This document shows positions 7,248-15,460 of a stretch of 44,431 nt of DNA, in pieces. Under the pieces are notes generated by a model. That model was not told the origin of the DNA, searched no databases, and saw only the letters and a list, made by a program, of their open reading frames with translations. The stretch comes from JAKOVR01 sp031415655. Its GTDB lineage: Bacteria > Actinomycetota > Acidimicrobiia > Acidimicrobiales > Acidimicrobilacustridaceae. The stretch spans positions 1 through 44,431 of the forward strand of contig JANOSD010000209.1 of NCBI GenBank assembly GCA_031415655.1, given 5' to 3'. Position 1 is the stretch's first letter; every line of letters begins with the position of its first letter. A program made the translations under genes and the position numbers.

Positions 7248-8113
7248 CGTGCCCCCTCACTCATCGAGGCGGCGGACGGCTGCTCGTCTACGGCCATGGA
7301 GAAGGTCGGCCCTGTTGGCGCCTCGGCAGGACCAGGATGCCGGCCGAGCAATCGGACCACGGCACAGGCAGCCCCGAAGCCGTTGTCGATCCCCACCACG
7401 GTGACACCGCTGGCGCACGACGCCAACATCGTCAGCAGCGCGGTGATCCCTTCGAAGCTGGAGCCGTAGCCGGTACTGGTGGGCACCGCGATAACCGGCG
7501 CCGAGGCGAGGCCGCCCACCACACTGGCCAGCGCCCCTTCCATACCGGCGCACACGACAATGGCGTGGGCGGCGGCGATCTCCGGCACGACATCGAGAAT
7601 ACGGTGCAGACCGGCCACGCCCACATCGGTGATGCGCACCGGTACCACCCCATGCGCTCGAAGGATCGCCGCGCATTCGTCGGCCACCGGCAGGTCGGCG
7701 GTGCCGGCAGTGATCACCAGCACCCGCTCAGGCCGCGGAGCCTTTGCTCGCCACACCACCGTTGCGCCGGAGCGGTTCGCCGGGTCGCCGGCGAGCACCA
7801 CCCCGCCCGGGTTGGCCCTCATCGCCACCGATGTTTGTTCGGTGGACGCACGGCTCAGCACCACCGGCGCATCGCCGAGCTGAGTGAGCAACTCGGCGAC
7901 GATCGCTCCGCACTGCTCGGCCGTCTTCCCGGGCGCATACACAGCCTCGGCCATGCCTTGTCGCACCGAACGATGGTGATCGACCCGGGCAAAACCGAGG
8001 TCGGCGTAGGGCAGGGTGCGGAGCGAAGCCACGGCATCGTCGGGGCTCAACGAACCGTCCCGCACCGCATCGAGCAATCCCCGAAGGGCCGTTTCGTCCA
8101 CGCCGAATAGCAT
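7244..8113 (-). CDS. larB: LarB, pyridinium-3,5-biscarboxylate synthase
   Basis: About 289 residues. The C-terminal two thirds show the PurE-like fold of LarB: VLVITAGTADLPVADECA, ITDVGVAGLHRI, AIVVCAGMEGALASVVGGL, VIAVPTSTGYGSSFEGITAL. The N-terminal part (DAVRDGSLSPDDAVASLR..., ARVDHHRSVRQGMAEAVYAPGKT) is the usual LarB lead. LarB carboxylates and hydrolyses nicotinic acid adenine dinucleotide, the first step of nickel-pincer cofactor synthesis. ATG 8113 is preferred to the longer frame from 8140, which would overlap pheA. The start codon lies only 8 bp from that of the divergent pheA, leaving no room for a leader on either side. Confidence 0.92.
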   Translation of the reverse strand: MLFGVDETALRGLLDAVRDGSLSPDDAVASLRTLPYADLGFARVDHHRSVRQGMAEAVYAPGKTAEQCGAIVAELLTQLGDAPVVLSRASTEQTSVAMRANPGGVVLAGDPANRSGATVVWRAKAPRPERVLVITAGTADLPVADECAAILRAHGVVPVRITDVGVAGLHRILDVVPEIAAAHAIVVCAGMEGALASVVGGLASAPVIAVPTSTGYGSSFEGITALLTMLASCASGVTVVGIDNGFGAACAVVRLLGRHPGPAEAPTGPTFSMAVDEQPSAASMSEGAR

Positions 8114-8121
8114 GCTCGGTC

Positions 8122-9093
8122 GTGACGACCCTTGCCGCATCGGACAGCTCGCCTCTTCTGCTCGCCTCCGGCAGCTTTACCGTTGCCTACCTCGGGCCTC
8201 CCGGCACGTTCACCGAACAGGCGCTACTCACCCAAGCCGATCTCTGCGCCGGTGAGATTGCGGCCTACCCCTCCTTCGCCGAGGTGCTTGCCGCCGTCGC
8301 CGATGGCACGGTCGACTACGGCTTCGTCGCCATCGAGAACGCCATCGAGGGAACCGTCACCGTCACCGTCGATACCCTCGCCTTCGAGACCAACCTGCTC
8401 ATTCAACGTGAGGTCGAGATGGCGATCCACCTCACACTCATGGGCCGAGCCGACGCCACTCTCGACACCATCAAGGGTGTGATGAGCTTCCCGCACGCGT
8501 CGGCGCAGTGCCGGCAGTGGCTCAGCCGGGAATTGCCGGGCGTTGAGATCATCGCCTCGAACTCCACGTCCGATGCTGCTCGTTTCGTGGCCGAACACGG
8601 CGATGCCACGTTGGGGGCCATCGGACCATCCCGTTCGGCGCAGGTCTACGGGCTCACCACGCTCGCCTCGGAAATCGAGGACCACCCCGAGAACGCCACA
8701 CGGTTCGTGCTGGTAGCCCGCTCGGGTGTGCCCGCCGCCACCGGCCACGACAAAACATCGATCGTGGTGTTCCAACGAGCAGACGCTCCCGGTTCGTTGC
8801 TGGCGATCTTGCAGGAGTTCGCGGCACGAGGCATCAACCTGTCGAAGCTCGAGAGTCGCCCCGCCAAAACCGGCCTCGGCGACTACTGCTTCGTGATCGA
8901 TCTCGACGGTCACCTCGACGATGAGCTCATCGTGGATGCCCTGCGCACCCTGCGTTCGAAACAGGCCGACGTCAAGTTCCTCGGGTCGTATCCCGCCGCT
9001 GGCGAACATGGCCCGTCGTTGCGCCGCGACGCCGACGCGGCATGGCGCGAGGCCGACGCCTGGATCGCCTCGCTCCGCAACCATCCGCTGTAG
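8122..9093 (+). CDS. pheA: prephenate dehydratase
   Basis: 323 residues in the monofunctional PDT-ACT layout. The catalytic domain starts at VAYLGPPGTFTEQAL (about residue 21), continues with YGFVAIENAIEGTV and SFPHASAQCRQWL, and contains the essential NATRF motif (about residue 193). The ACT domain begins about residue 212 (TSIVVFQRADAPGSLLAIL) and has SKLESRP, the phenylalanine-binding ESRP signature, so feedback inhibition by Phe is expected. It converts prephenate to phenylpyruvate. The start is GTG; no other in-frame ATG, GTG or TTG occurs before the core. The start codon is 8 bp from larB's, so transcription is probably leaderless or begins inside larB. Confidence 0.93.
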   Translation: MTTLAASDSSPLLLASGSFTVAYLGPPGTFTEQALLTQADLCAGEIAAYPSFAEVLAAVADGTVDYGFVAIENAIEGTVTVTVDTLAFETNLLIQREVEMAIHLTLMGRADATLDTIKGVMSFPHASAQCRQWLSRELPGVEIIASNSTSDAARFVAEHGDATLGAIGPSRSAQVYGLTTLASEIEDHPENATRFVLVARSGVPAATGHDKTSIVVFQRADAPGSLLAILQEFAARGINLSKLESRPAKTGLGDYCFVIDLDGHLDDELIVDALRTLRSKQADVKFLGSYPAAGEHGPSLRRDADAAWREADAWIASLRNHPL

Positions 9094-9133
9094 CCGGGCG
9101 GTAGCCGGGCGGGTGGGCTCACCCCAATCCCCG

Positions 9134-9183
9134 GAACTGGGCACACTTTGCGTCGCTCGAGCAACACAAAGTGTGCCCAGTTC
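9134..9183. repeat. 50-bp inverted repeat, copy A
   Basis: Perfect 17-bp arms (GAACTGGGCACACTTTG at 9134-9150 and its complement at 9167-9183) flank a 16-base centre that itself almost pairs (GTCGCTCGAGCAAC). Total length is exactly 50 bp, as in copies at 18225-18274 and 18457-18506. It lies between the convergent ends of pheA and kdpE, so it may also work as a terminator. Confidence 0.85.
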
Positions 9184-9187
9184 GGGG

Positions 9188-9242
9188 GTTTCCCAGTTCG
9201 GCGGTTTCCCAATTCGGGGGTTTCCCAGTTCCAGGGTTTCCC
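9188..9242. repeat. 16-bp tandem repeat
   Basis: Units GTTTCCCAGTTCGGCG, GTTTCCCAATTCGGGG, GTTTCCCAGTTCCAGG and a partial GTTTCCC follow each other directly. The CCCAGTTCGG core equals the right arm of the adjacent 50-bp inverted repeat, as if half of that element had been copied in tandem. Confidence 0.85.
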
Positions 9243-9267
9243 GCATCCGGGTCGGGGGAAAAGGGTT

Positions 9268-9975
9268 TCAGTCGGTGTCGGGGAGCTCGAAGCGGTAGCC
9301 CATGCCCGGTTCGGTGATGAGGTAACGGGGCTGACCCGGCGACGGTTCGAGTTTCTTGCGCAGCCCACCGAAGTACACACGCAGGTAGTTGGTCTCCGTC
9401 TCATATTGCGGCCCCCACACGTGCTGCAGAATGTGGCGCTGGGTGACGAGCTTGCCGGGATGTCGGGTGAGCAGTTCCACGATCCGCCACTCGGTCGGGG
9501 TGAGGTGGATCTCGATCTCGTCGGCGCCATCGCCCGTGGGTGGCACCGTGATGCGTTTGGCCGCAAGGTCGATCACGAAGTGTGGCGTGACGATCAACGC
9601 CTCCTCTTCCGTTGGGGCGGCCCGACGCAATGCCGCCCGCATACGCGCCAGCAACTCGTTCATGCCGAACGGCTTGGTGACGAAGTCGTCGGCGCCGGCG
9701 TCGAGCGCTTCCACCTTGTCGGCCTCGCTATCGCGCACGGTCAACATCACGATCGGCATGTCGGACCAGCCCCGAATACCTCGCACCACCTCGATGCCGT
9801 CAATGCCGGGAAGGCCGATGTCGAGAATCACGATGTCGGGGTGTTTCTCCGCTGCGAGCGCCAGGGCCTGCTCACCGGTCTCGGCGAGGTACACGTCGTA
9901 GTCGCGGCTGCGCAGGTTTGTGGCGAGGGCGCGGCGGATTTGGGGTTCGTCGTCGACCACGAGCACGGAGGTCAT
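9268..9975 (-). CDS. kdpE: KdpE response regulator
   Basis: 235 residues, OmpR/PhoB type. The receiver domain has the acidic pair VVDDEPQIRRAL, the phospho-acceptor Asp in VILDIGLPG (about residue 51), the switch Thr in MLTVRDSEADKVEALDAGADD and Lys in VTKPFG. The winged-helix C-terminal domain (LTPTEWRIVELLTRHPGKLV, ETNYLRVYFGGLRKKLE, GMGYRFEL) binds DNA at the kdp promoter. The ATG at 9975 matches where receivers begin; a longer frame from GTG 10053 that overlaps the kdpD stop is possible but adds 26 atypical residues. It is the last gene of the kdp locus and partner of the KdpD kinase just upstream. Confidence 0.93.
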   Translation of the reverse strand: MTSVLVVDDEPQIRRALATNLRSRDYDVYLAETGEQALALAAEKHPDIVILDIGLPGIDGIEVVRGIRGWSDMPIVMLTVRDSEADKVEALDAGADDFVTKPFGMNELLARMRAALRRAAPTEEEALIVTPHFVIDLAAKRITVPPTGDGADEIEIHLTPTEWRIVELLTRHPGKLVTQRHILQHVWGPQYETETNYLRVYFGGLRKKLEPSPGQPRYLITEPGMGYRFELPDTD

Positions 9976-10049
9976 CAGCACCGACCGTAGATCGCAAACG
10001 CGACGTGGGTATCCGGATCCCGCCCGTGGTGTGAGGAATCGCATGCTGA

Positions 10050-12707
10050 TCACGTGATCAACGCCGACTCGGGGGGCGGCGCCGACAGACCCGCATCCAC
10101 ATCGGCAGGGAGTCGGATAACGGCAGTGAGCCCGCCACCGGGCGTGTCGTCGAGCTCCAAGAGCCCTCCCACTGCGGCCACGAAGCCGTTGGCCACGGCC
10201 AGTCCCAGTCCGACCCCAGAGTCGTTGCCACCATCACCGAGCCGGCGGAAGGGCGCAAACAACTTCGAACGCTCGTCCACCGGAACGCCCGGCCCTTGAT
10301 CAATCACCCGCACGTGGATCTCGTCACCCAACGGCCCACCGATCACTTCGCCCACCAGGTCGGCGGTCACACGGATCGACGAGTTGTCGGGGGCATACCT
10401 CAGCGCGTTCCCGATCAGGTTGGCGAGGGCTCGTTCCACCAACGCCGCATCGGTGTGAACCGGGGGGAGAAGGTCCGGGATTTCCACCCGCACGCGAGCC
10501 GCGGAACCCGCCGTGTTGGCCAGAGCGGCGGCCAAGATGTCGGTCACGTCGGTGGTACCGAGCCGCACCGGCACCGCTCCGGCCTCAATCCGACTCATAT
10601 CCAACAGGTTCCCCACGAGGCGATTCAGTCGATCAGTTTCTTCCTCGATCGTGTCAAGAAAGTCGGTGCGAGCATCTTCGCTCCACGCCACGTCGTGCTG
10701 TTGCAACGAAGTGACCGACGCCTTGATCGATGCCAATGGGGTGCGGAGGTCATGGGACACCGCCCGAAGAATCGCTGTCCGCAACGCGTCGCCTTCGGAT
10801 CGTGTGGCCGCGGCGGCCGCCCCTTGACGCAGACCCTCGTTCTCCAAGGCCGATGCCAACTGTGCCGTGAACGCCCGAAGCACTCGCTGATCGTCGGTGG
10901 TCAACGCGGGACCCATGAGCACCAGCTCCGCGTCCTCACCCAACGGGAGGCGCACCTCGCTCGAACCACCCGAACTACCAGCATCGATTGAACCGGAGAC
11001 CAATTCCGTGCCCGAGTCGGCGAGGTCGATGGCATCGACCCACACACCATCGCGAGCACGCGTCCGCAACCGTACCGAGCTCATCCCAAACGTGCTCTTG
11101 AGATGGGCGGCGATCGTGGCAAGCGGTTCGGCGCCCGCCATGCCTCCGGCGACCCGAGCCAACGCCTCCGCTTCGGCCGACGCACGCGTGGCGTCGAGTT
11201 CTCGCGCCGTGAGCTGGCTCACCAGTTGACTCACGACGCCGGCTACCAACACAAAGATCACCAGCGCCAAGGCGTTCTCGAGTTCGTTGATCGTGAACGT
11301 GTGGACTGGCGGCGTGAAGAACCAGTTGACCACCAGTGAGGAGACGACCGCACCCACGATTCCCGGCACGCGTCCGCCGACCGCCGCCGCGACAATCACG
11401 AGAAGAAGAAAGAGCAACAAGTCGGAGGTAACGCCAAGCGTTTCGCCAAGAGGAATCAAGGCGATCGTCAACAGGGGGATGCCAGCACCGAGGAGCAGCC
11501 AGCCGGTCAGTACCCGTCGATGCGACAAACGGCTGCGAAATGATCCGTTGGCATATCGCGCCAGGCCGGCCGGTGTTTCCGCCGGGTCGACCGCAGCGGC
11601 CACCTCGCTGATCACATGGACGTCGATCGCTCCCGCCGATCGAATGACACGTTGCAACACCGAACCCTGCAGCAGCTCGGCGCGTCGGGACCGTCGGCTT
11701 GCCCCGATCACCAGCTGGGTGGCCCGCTCAGTGCCCGCAAACTGCAGGAGCGCTTCCGCCACGTCGTTGCCCACCACTTCGTGATACTCACCGCCGAGGT
11801 CGGCAAGGAGGGCACGGTTCTGATCGAGACGTTCGGTGACCGCGGTTGTCCCCACCGCGAGCCCGTCACCGGTGTTGATGTGCACACCGATCAGGTCGCC
11901 CTGGGCTCGCCTGGCCATGCGGGCTGCCCGCCGGATGAGATGTTCGCCACTGGGGGCACCGGTGAGTGCCACGATCACGCGCTCACGCGTTTCCCAAGAC
12001 GAGACGATGCCATGGTCGGCCATGTACTTTTGGAGACCGTCCTCCACCTTGTCGGCCAGCCAGAGCAAGGCCAGTTCGCGCAGCGCCGCCAGGTTGCCCG
12101 GGCGGAAGTAGTTGGCGAGCGCGGCGTTTACCCGTTCGGCCGGGTAGATGTTGCCGTGGGCCATCCGCCGCCGAATGGCCTCCGGGGTCATATCGATGAT
12201 CTCCACCTGATCGGCGGCCCGCACCACCGAGTCCGGGACCGTTTCACGTTGGCGGGTGCCGGTGATCTGCTCCACCACATCGTTGAGCGACTCGAGATGC
12301 TGGACGTTCACGGTAGAGATCACATCAATGCCATGATCGAGCAGCTCAACCACGTCTTGCCACCGTTTGTCGTGCCGCGACCCGGGGGCGTTGGTATGGG
12401 CCAGTTCGTCGACCAGGGCCACTTTCGGCGCCCGAGCAATGACGCCGTCGAGATCCATTTCCAACAGCGTGGTGCCGCGGTAGGCAACCTCACGGCGAGG
12501 AACCACTTCAAGGCCTTCGAGTTGACCGATAGTTTGGGGCCGGCCGTGGGTTTCCACCACCGCCACCACGACGTCGGTGCCCCGCTCCGAACGCCGGGCC
12601 CCTTCGTTGAGCATGGCGTAGGTCTTGCCCACGCCGGGAGCGGCGCCGAGATAAATGCGCAAACGACCACGGGACATGTCCCCATTCTTGCCTCGCTTGG
12701 CCGACAT
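10050..12707 (-). CDS. kdpD: KdpD osmosensitive K+ channel sensor histidine kinase
   Basis: 885 residues with the full KdpD layout. The N-terminal KdpD domain has Walker A GAAPGVGKT (residues 21-29) and VALVDELAHTNAPGSRHDKRW. A Usp-like domain follows (about 230-360, LVIGASRRSR). Four TM helices of the DUF4118 type (about 395-500) include PGIVGAVVSSLVVNWFFTPP. A GAF-like segment precedes the kinase core: H-box AVSHDLRTPLASIKASV, N-box ERALANLIGNALRYAPD, G boxes DQGPGVPVDE and GVGLGLAVANGF. It senses K+ limitation and phosphorylates KdpE. It starts 12 bp after kdpC. A second ATG at codon 11 is possible; neither has a clear ribosome-binding site. Confidence 0.95.
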   Translation of the reverse strand: MSAKRGKNGDMSRGRLRIYLGAAPGVGKTYAMLNEGARRSERGTDVVVAVVETHGRPQTIGQLEGLEVVPRREVAYRGTTLLEMDLDGVIARAPKVALVDELAHTNAPGSRHDKRWQDVVELLDHGIDVISTVNVQHLESLNDVVEQITGTRQRETVPDSVVRAADQVEIIDMTPEAIRRRMAHGNIYPAERVNAALANYFRPGNLAALRELALLWLADKVEDGLQKYMADHGIVSSWETRERVIVALTGAPSGEHLIRRAARMARRAQGDLIGVHINTGDGLAVGTTAVTERLDQNRALLADLGGEYHEVVGNDVAEALLQFAGTERATQLVIGASRRSRRAELLQGSVLQRVIRSAGAIDVHVISEVAAAVDPAETPAGLARYANGSFRSRLSHRRVLTGWLLLGAGIPLLTIALIPLGETLGVTSDLLLFLLLVIVAAAVGGRVPGIVGAVVSSLVVNWFFTPPVHTFTINELENALALVIFVLVAGVVSQLVSQLTARELDATRASAEAEALARVAGGMAGAEPLATIAAHLKSTFGMSSVRLRTRARDGVWVDAIDLADSGTELVSGSIDAGSSGGSSEVRLPLGEDAELVLMGPALTTDDQRVLRAFTAQLASALENEGLRQGAAAAATRSEGDALRTAILRAVSHDLRTPLASIKASVTSLQQHDVAWSEDARTDFLDTIEEETDRLNRLVGNLLDMSRIEAGAVPVRLGTTDVTDILAAALANTAGSAARVRVEIPDLLPPVHTDAALVERALANLIGNALRYAPDNSSIRVTADLVGEVIGGPLGDEIHVRVIDQGPGVPVDERSKLFAPFRRLGDGGNDSGVGLGLAVANGFVAAVGGLLELDDTPGGGLTAVIRLPADVDAGLSAPPPESALIT

Positions 12708-12719
12708 GGGCAGGGCCGA

Positions 12720-13343
12720 TCAGCGCGCGGCGTCGAGCGCCAAGTTGAGCCGAAGCACGTTGATGCCATCGTCGCCGAGGGCACCGAGCGGACGACGATC
12801 CGTGGCGGCCTCGATCATGGCCGCCACCGCCGCCGGATCAAGGTTACGCACCTGTGCCACCCGTGGAGCCTGAAGCTGGGCGTTGGCCAGTGAGATGTGG
12901 GGGTCGAGCCCGGATGCCGAGCCAGTGACGGCGTCGACGGGCACGAGAACACCGGGCGCCAAGCCGTTGGTCTCCCGGTAGGCGTCCACCCGTTGTTTGA
13001 CCCCGGTGAAGGACTCGTCGGTATCGGGCGTGGACGGATCATCTTCAGCGCCGTAGAGGTACTTCTCGTTGTTCGGGCCGAGGTTGGACCCCGAGCTCGC
13101 CGCGCCGTCGTAGCCATCGACCCCCGCCGAAGAAGGCCGGGGCTGAAAGTAGGCCTCGCTGACCACGTTCTGACCGAGCAGCGCCGAGCCCACCACCACG
13201 CCATCGCGGGTTACCAGTGAGCCCTCCGCCTTGGCGGCGAAGCCGGCCTGGCCGATGGCCCACACCACAAGCGGGTAGCCAAAACCCAGGGTCACCGTCA
13301 TCAAGACAGTCATGAGCAATGCCGGAAGCAGTTGTCGTCGCAT
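12720..13343 (-). CDS. kdpC: KdpC, K+-transporting ATPase subunit C
   Basis: About 207 residues. One N-terminal TM helix (LLPALLMTVLMTVTLGFGYPLVVWAIGQ) anchors an extracellular domain. Family stretches are SALLGQNVVSEAYFQPRPS, ASSGSNLGPNN, DAVTGSASGLDPHISLANAQLQ, VAQVRNLDPAAV and LGDDGINVLRLNLALD. KdpC is the single-span subunit thought to help K+ capture by KdpA. ATG 13343 has GGAG ten bases upstream; a GTG two codons earlier (13349) overlaps the kdpB stop and is the alternative. Confidence 0.94.
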   Translation of the reverse strand: MRRQLLPALLMTVLMTVTLGFGYPLVVWAIGQAGFAAKAEGSLVTRDGVVVGSALLGQNVVSEAYFQPRPSSAGVDGYDGAASSGSNLGPNNEKYLYGAEDDPSTPDTDESFTGVKQRVDAYRETNGLAPGVLVPVDAVTGSASGLDPHISLANAQLQAPRVAQVRNLDPAAVAAMIEAATDRRPLGALGDDGINVLRLNLALDAAR

Positions 13344-13345
13344 GG

Positions 13346-15460
13346 TCACTTCACTCCGAGGGTGGTGAGGATGAGGTCGATGGCCTTGATACCAATGAAC
13401 GGCGAAACGATGCCGCCGAGGCCGTACACGAGCAGGTTGCGTTGCAACACCTCAGCGGCGCCGGCGGCCCGGAACTTCACACCCCGGAGCGCCAGCGGGA
13501 TGAGCACCACGATGATCAGGGCATTGAAGATCACTGCCGAGAGAATCGCCGAACGGGCCGATCCGAGTTGCATGATGTTGAGGGTGTCGAGCTGCGGGAA
13601 CACCGCCACGAACATGGCGGGGATGATGGCGAAGTACTTCGCGATGTCGTTGGCGATGGAAAAGGTGGTGAGCGAGCCGCGGGTGATCAGAAGCTGTTTC
13701 CCGATCTCCACGATCTCGATGAGCTTGGTGGGATCAGAGTCGAGGTCCACCATGTTCCCGGCTTCTTTGGCGGCCTGGGTGCCGGTGTTCATCGCCACGC
13801 CAACGTCGGCCTGGGCCAGAGCGGGGGCGTCGTTGGTTCCGTCACCCGTCATGGCAACAAGGTTGCCGCCCTGCTGCTCCTTCTTGATGAGCGCCATCTT
13901 GTCTTCGGGCGTGGCTTCGGCGAGGAAGTCATCGACGCCGGCCTCCTCGGCGATGGCCGCGGCGGTGAGGGGGTTGTCGCCGGTGATCATCACCGTGCGG
14001 ATTCCCATCGACCGCATCTGGTCGAACCGCTCACGCATGCCGGGCTTCACGACATCTTTGAGCCGCACGACCCCCAGGGCTCGGTTGCCGTCCGCCACCA
14101 CCAAGGGTGTAGCTCCGGCCATCGACACCGACTCGACAATCCCGATGAGCTCCATCGGCACATCGCCCCCCGCTTCAGTCACCCATTTGCGGATCGAGTC
14201 AGTGGCGCCTTTGCGCACCTCCCGGCCGTCCGGGAAGTTCACGCCGCTCATGCGAGTCTGCGCCGTGAACGGCACCAGTTCAACGCCGTCGGGTTGGGTG
14301 GCCGACAAACCGAACTGGGCCTCAGCCAACGTGACGATCGACCGTCCCTCCGGTGTCTCGTCGGCCAGGCTGGTGAGCAACGCCGCCTCCGCCAACTCCC
14401 GTTCCGTGACCCCATGCACGGGCAGGAACTCCGTGGCTTGGCGGTTGCCGAACGTGATGGTGCCGGTCTTGTCGAGCAGCAGGGTGGACACGTCCCCCGC
14501 CGCTTCAACTGCTCGCCCCGACATGGCGATCACGTTGCGATGGACCAGCCGGTCCATGCCGGCGATACCAATGGCCGACAGGAGCCCCCCGATTGTGGTG
14601 GGGATCAGGCACACGAGCAGGGCCACCAGCACCACGATCTTCTGCTCAGCGCCGGAGTAGATGGCGAAGGGCTGAAGGGTGGCGACGGCGAGTACGAAGA
14701 TGATCGTGAGACCCGCCAGGAGGATCGACAACGCGATCTCGTTCGGGGTCTTCTGCCGGTTGGCCCCTTCCACGAGCGCAATCATGCGGTCCATGAAGCT
14801 CTCCCCCGGCTTCGAGGAGATCTGCACCACGATCTCGTCGCTCAATACGCGAGTGCCACCGGTGACCGCCGATCGATCCCCACCACTCTCGCGCACCACC
14901 GGGGCCGATTCGCCGGTGATGGCACTCTCGTCGATGGTGGCAATGCCCTCGACGACGTCGCCGTCACCGGGGATCACCTGGCCGGCGGTGACGACGCAGA
15001 GGTCGCCGATGGTGAGCTCGGTGCTCGCCCGCTCCACCACGTCGCCCGACGGCAGGCGGACGAAGGCCACCGTCTCCTGCCGGGTCCTTCGCAGCGACGC
15101 CGCCTGAGCTTTGCCCCGCCCTTCCGCCATGGCCTCGGCAAAGTTGGCGAACAGCACCGTGAACCACAAGAACACGGTGGTGAGCCCAGTGAAGAGGTTC
15201 TCCGACCCCGTCGCGGAACTGAAGTCGCGAATGAACAAGATCGTCGTGAGCACGCTGCCCACCTCGACCACGAACATCACGGGGTTGCGGGCCAGGGTGA
15301 CCGGGTTGAGCTTGCGGAAGCTGTCCTTCACGGCCGTCCCGGCGATCGCCGAGTCGAACAGCGAACGTTTGGCGTTGCTGTTGTTCGCCTTGGCCGTGGA
15401 CTCGTCGACATCGGCTGACGCATCGGGTGACGTCTCGGGTGTAGTGACGGTGTTGGTCAT
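13346..15460 (-). CDS. kdpB: KdpB, K+-transporting P-type ATPase catalytic subunit
   Basis: 704 residues. The phosphorylation motif LLLDKTGTITFGNR, the actuator loop TGESAPV, and the hinge VMITGDNPLTAAAIAEEAGVDD plus MTGDGTNDAPALAQADVGVAM are all present, giving a complete P-type ATPase. The first 30 residues are a divergent Thr/Ser/Ala-rich extension before KRSLFDSAI; the usual core begins at VKDSFRKLNPVTLARNPVMFV. KdpB hydrolyses ATP to drive high-affinity K+ uptake through KdpA. Its ATG overlaps the kdpA stop by 4 bp. A longer open frame extends upstream to 16093 but only because it lies antisense-free inside kdpA; it is not coding. Confidence 0.96.
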   Translation of the reverse strand: MTNTVTTPETSPDASADVDESTAKANNSNAKRSLFDSAIAGTAVKDSFRKLNPVTLARNPVMFVVEVGSVLTTILFIRDFSSATGSENLFTGLTTVFLWFTVLFANFAEAMAEGRGKAQAASLRRTRQETVAFVRLPSGDVVERASTELTIGDLCVVTAGQVIPGDGDVVEGIATIDESAITGESAPVVRESGGDRSAVTGGTRVLSDEIVVQISSKPGESFMDRMIALVEGANRQKTPNEIALSILLAGLTIIFVLAVATLQPFAIYSGAEQKIVVLVALLVCLIPTTIGGLLSAIGIAGMDRLVHRNVIAMSGRAVEAAGDVSTLLLDKTGTITFGNRQATEFLPVHGVTERELAEAALLTSLADETPEGRSIVTLAEAQFGLSATQPDGVELVPFTAQTRMSGVNFPDGREVRKGATDSIRKWVTEAGGDVPMELIGIVESVSMAGATPLVVADGNRALGVVRLKDVVKPGMRERFDQMRSMGIRTVMITGDNPLTAAAIAEEAGVDDFLAEATPEDKMALIKKEQQGGNLVAMTGDGTNDAPALAQADVGVAMNTGTQAAKEAGNMVDLDSDPTKLIEIVEIGKQLLITRGSLTTFSIANDIAKYFAIIPAMFVAVFPQLDTLNIMQLGSARSAILSAVIFNALIIVVLIPLALRGVKFRAAGAAEVLQRNLLVYGLGGIVSPFIGIKAIDLILTTLGVK

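Noticed and set aside
13319..15418. 699-aa plus-strand open frame opposite kdpB and kdpC
   Set aside because: It is antisense to clear kdp genes, is rich in His/Arg/Asp without domains, and results from high GC content.
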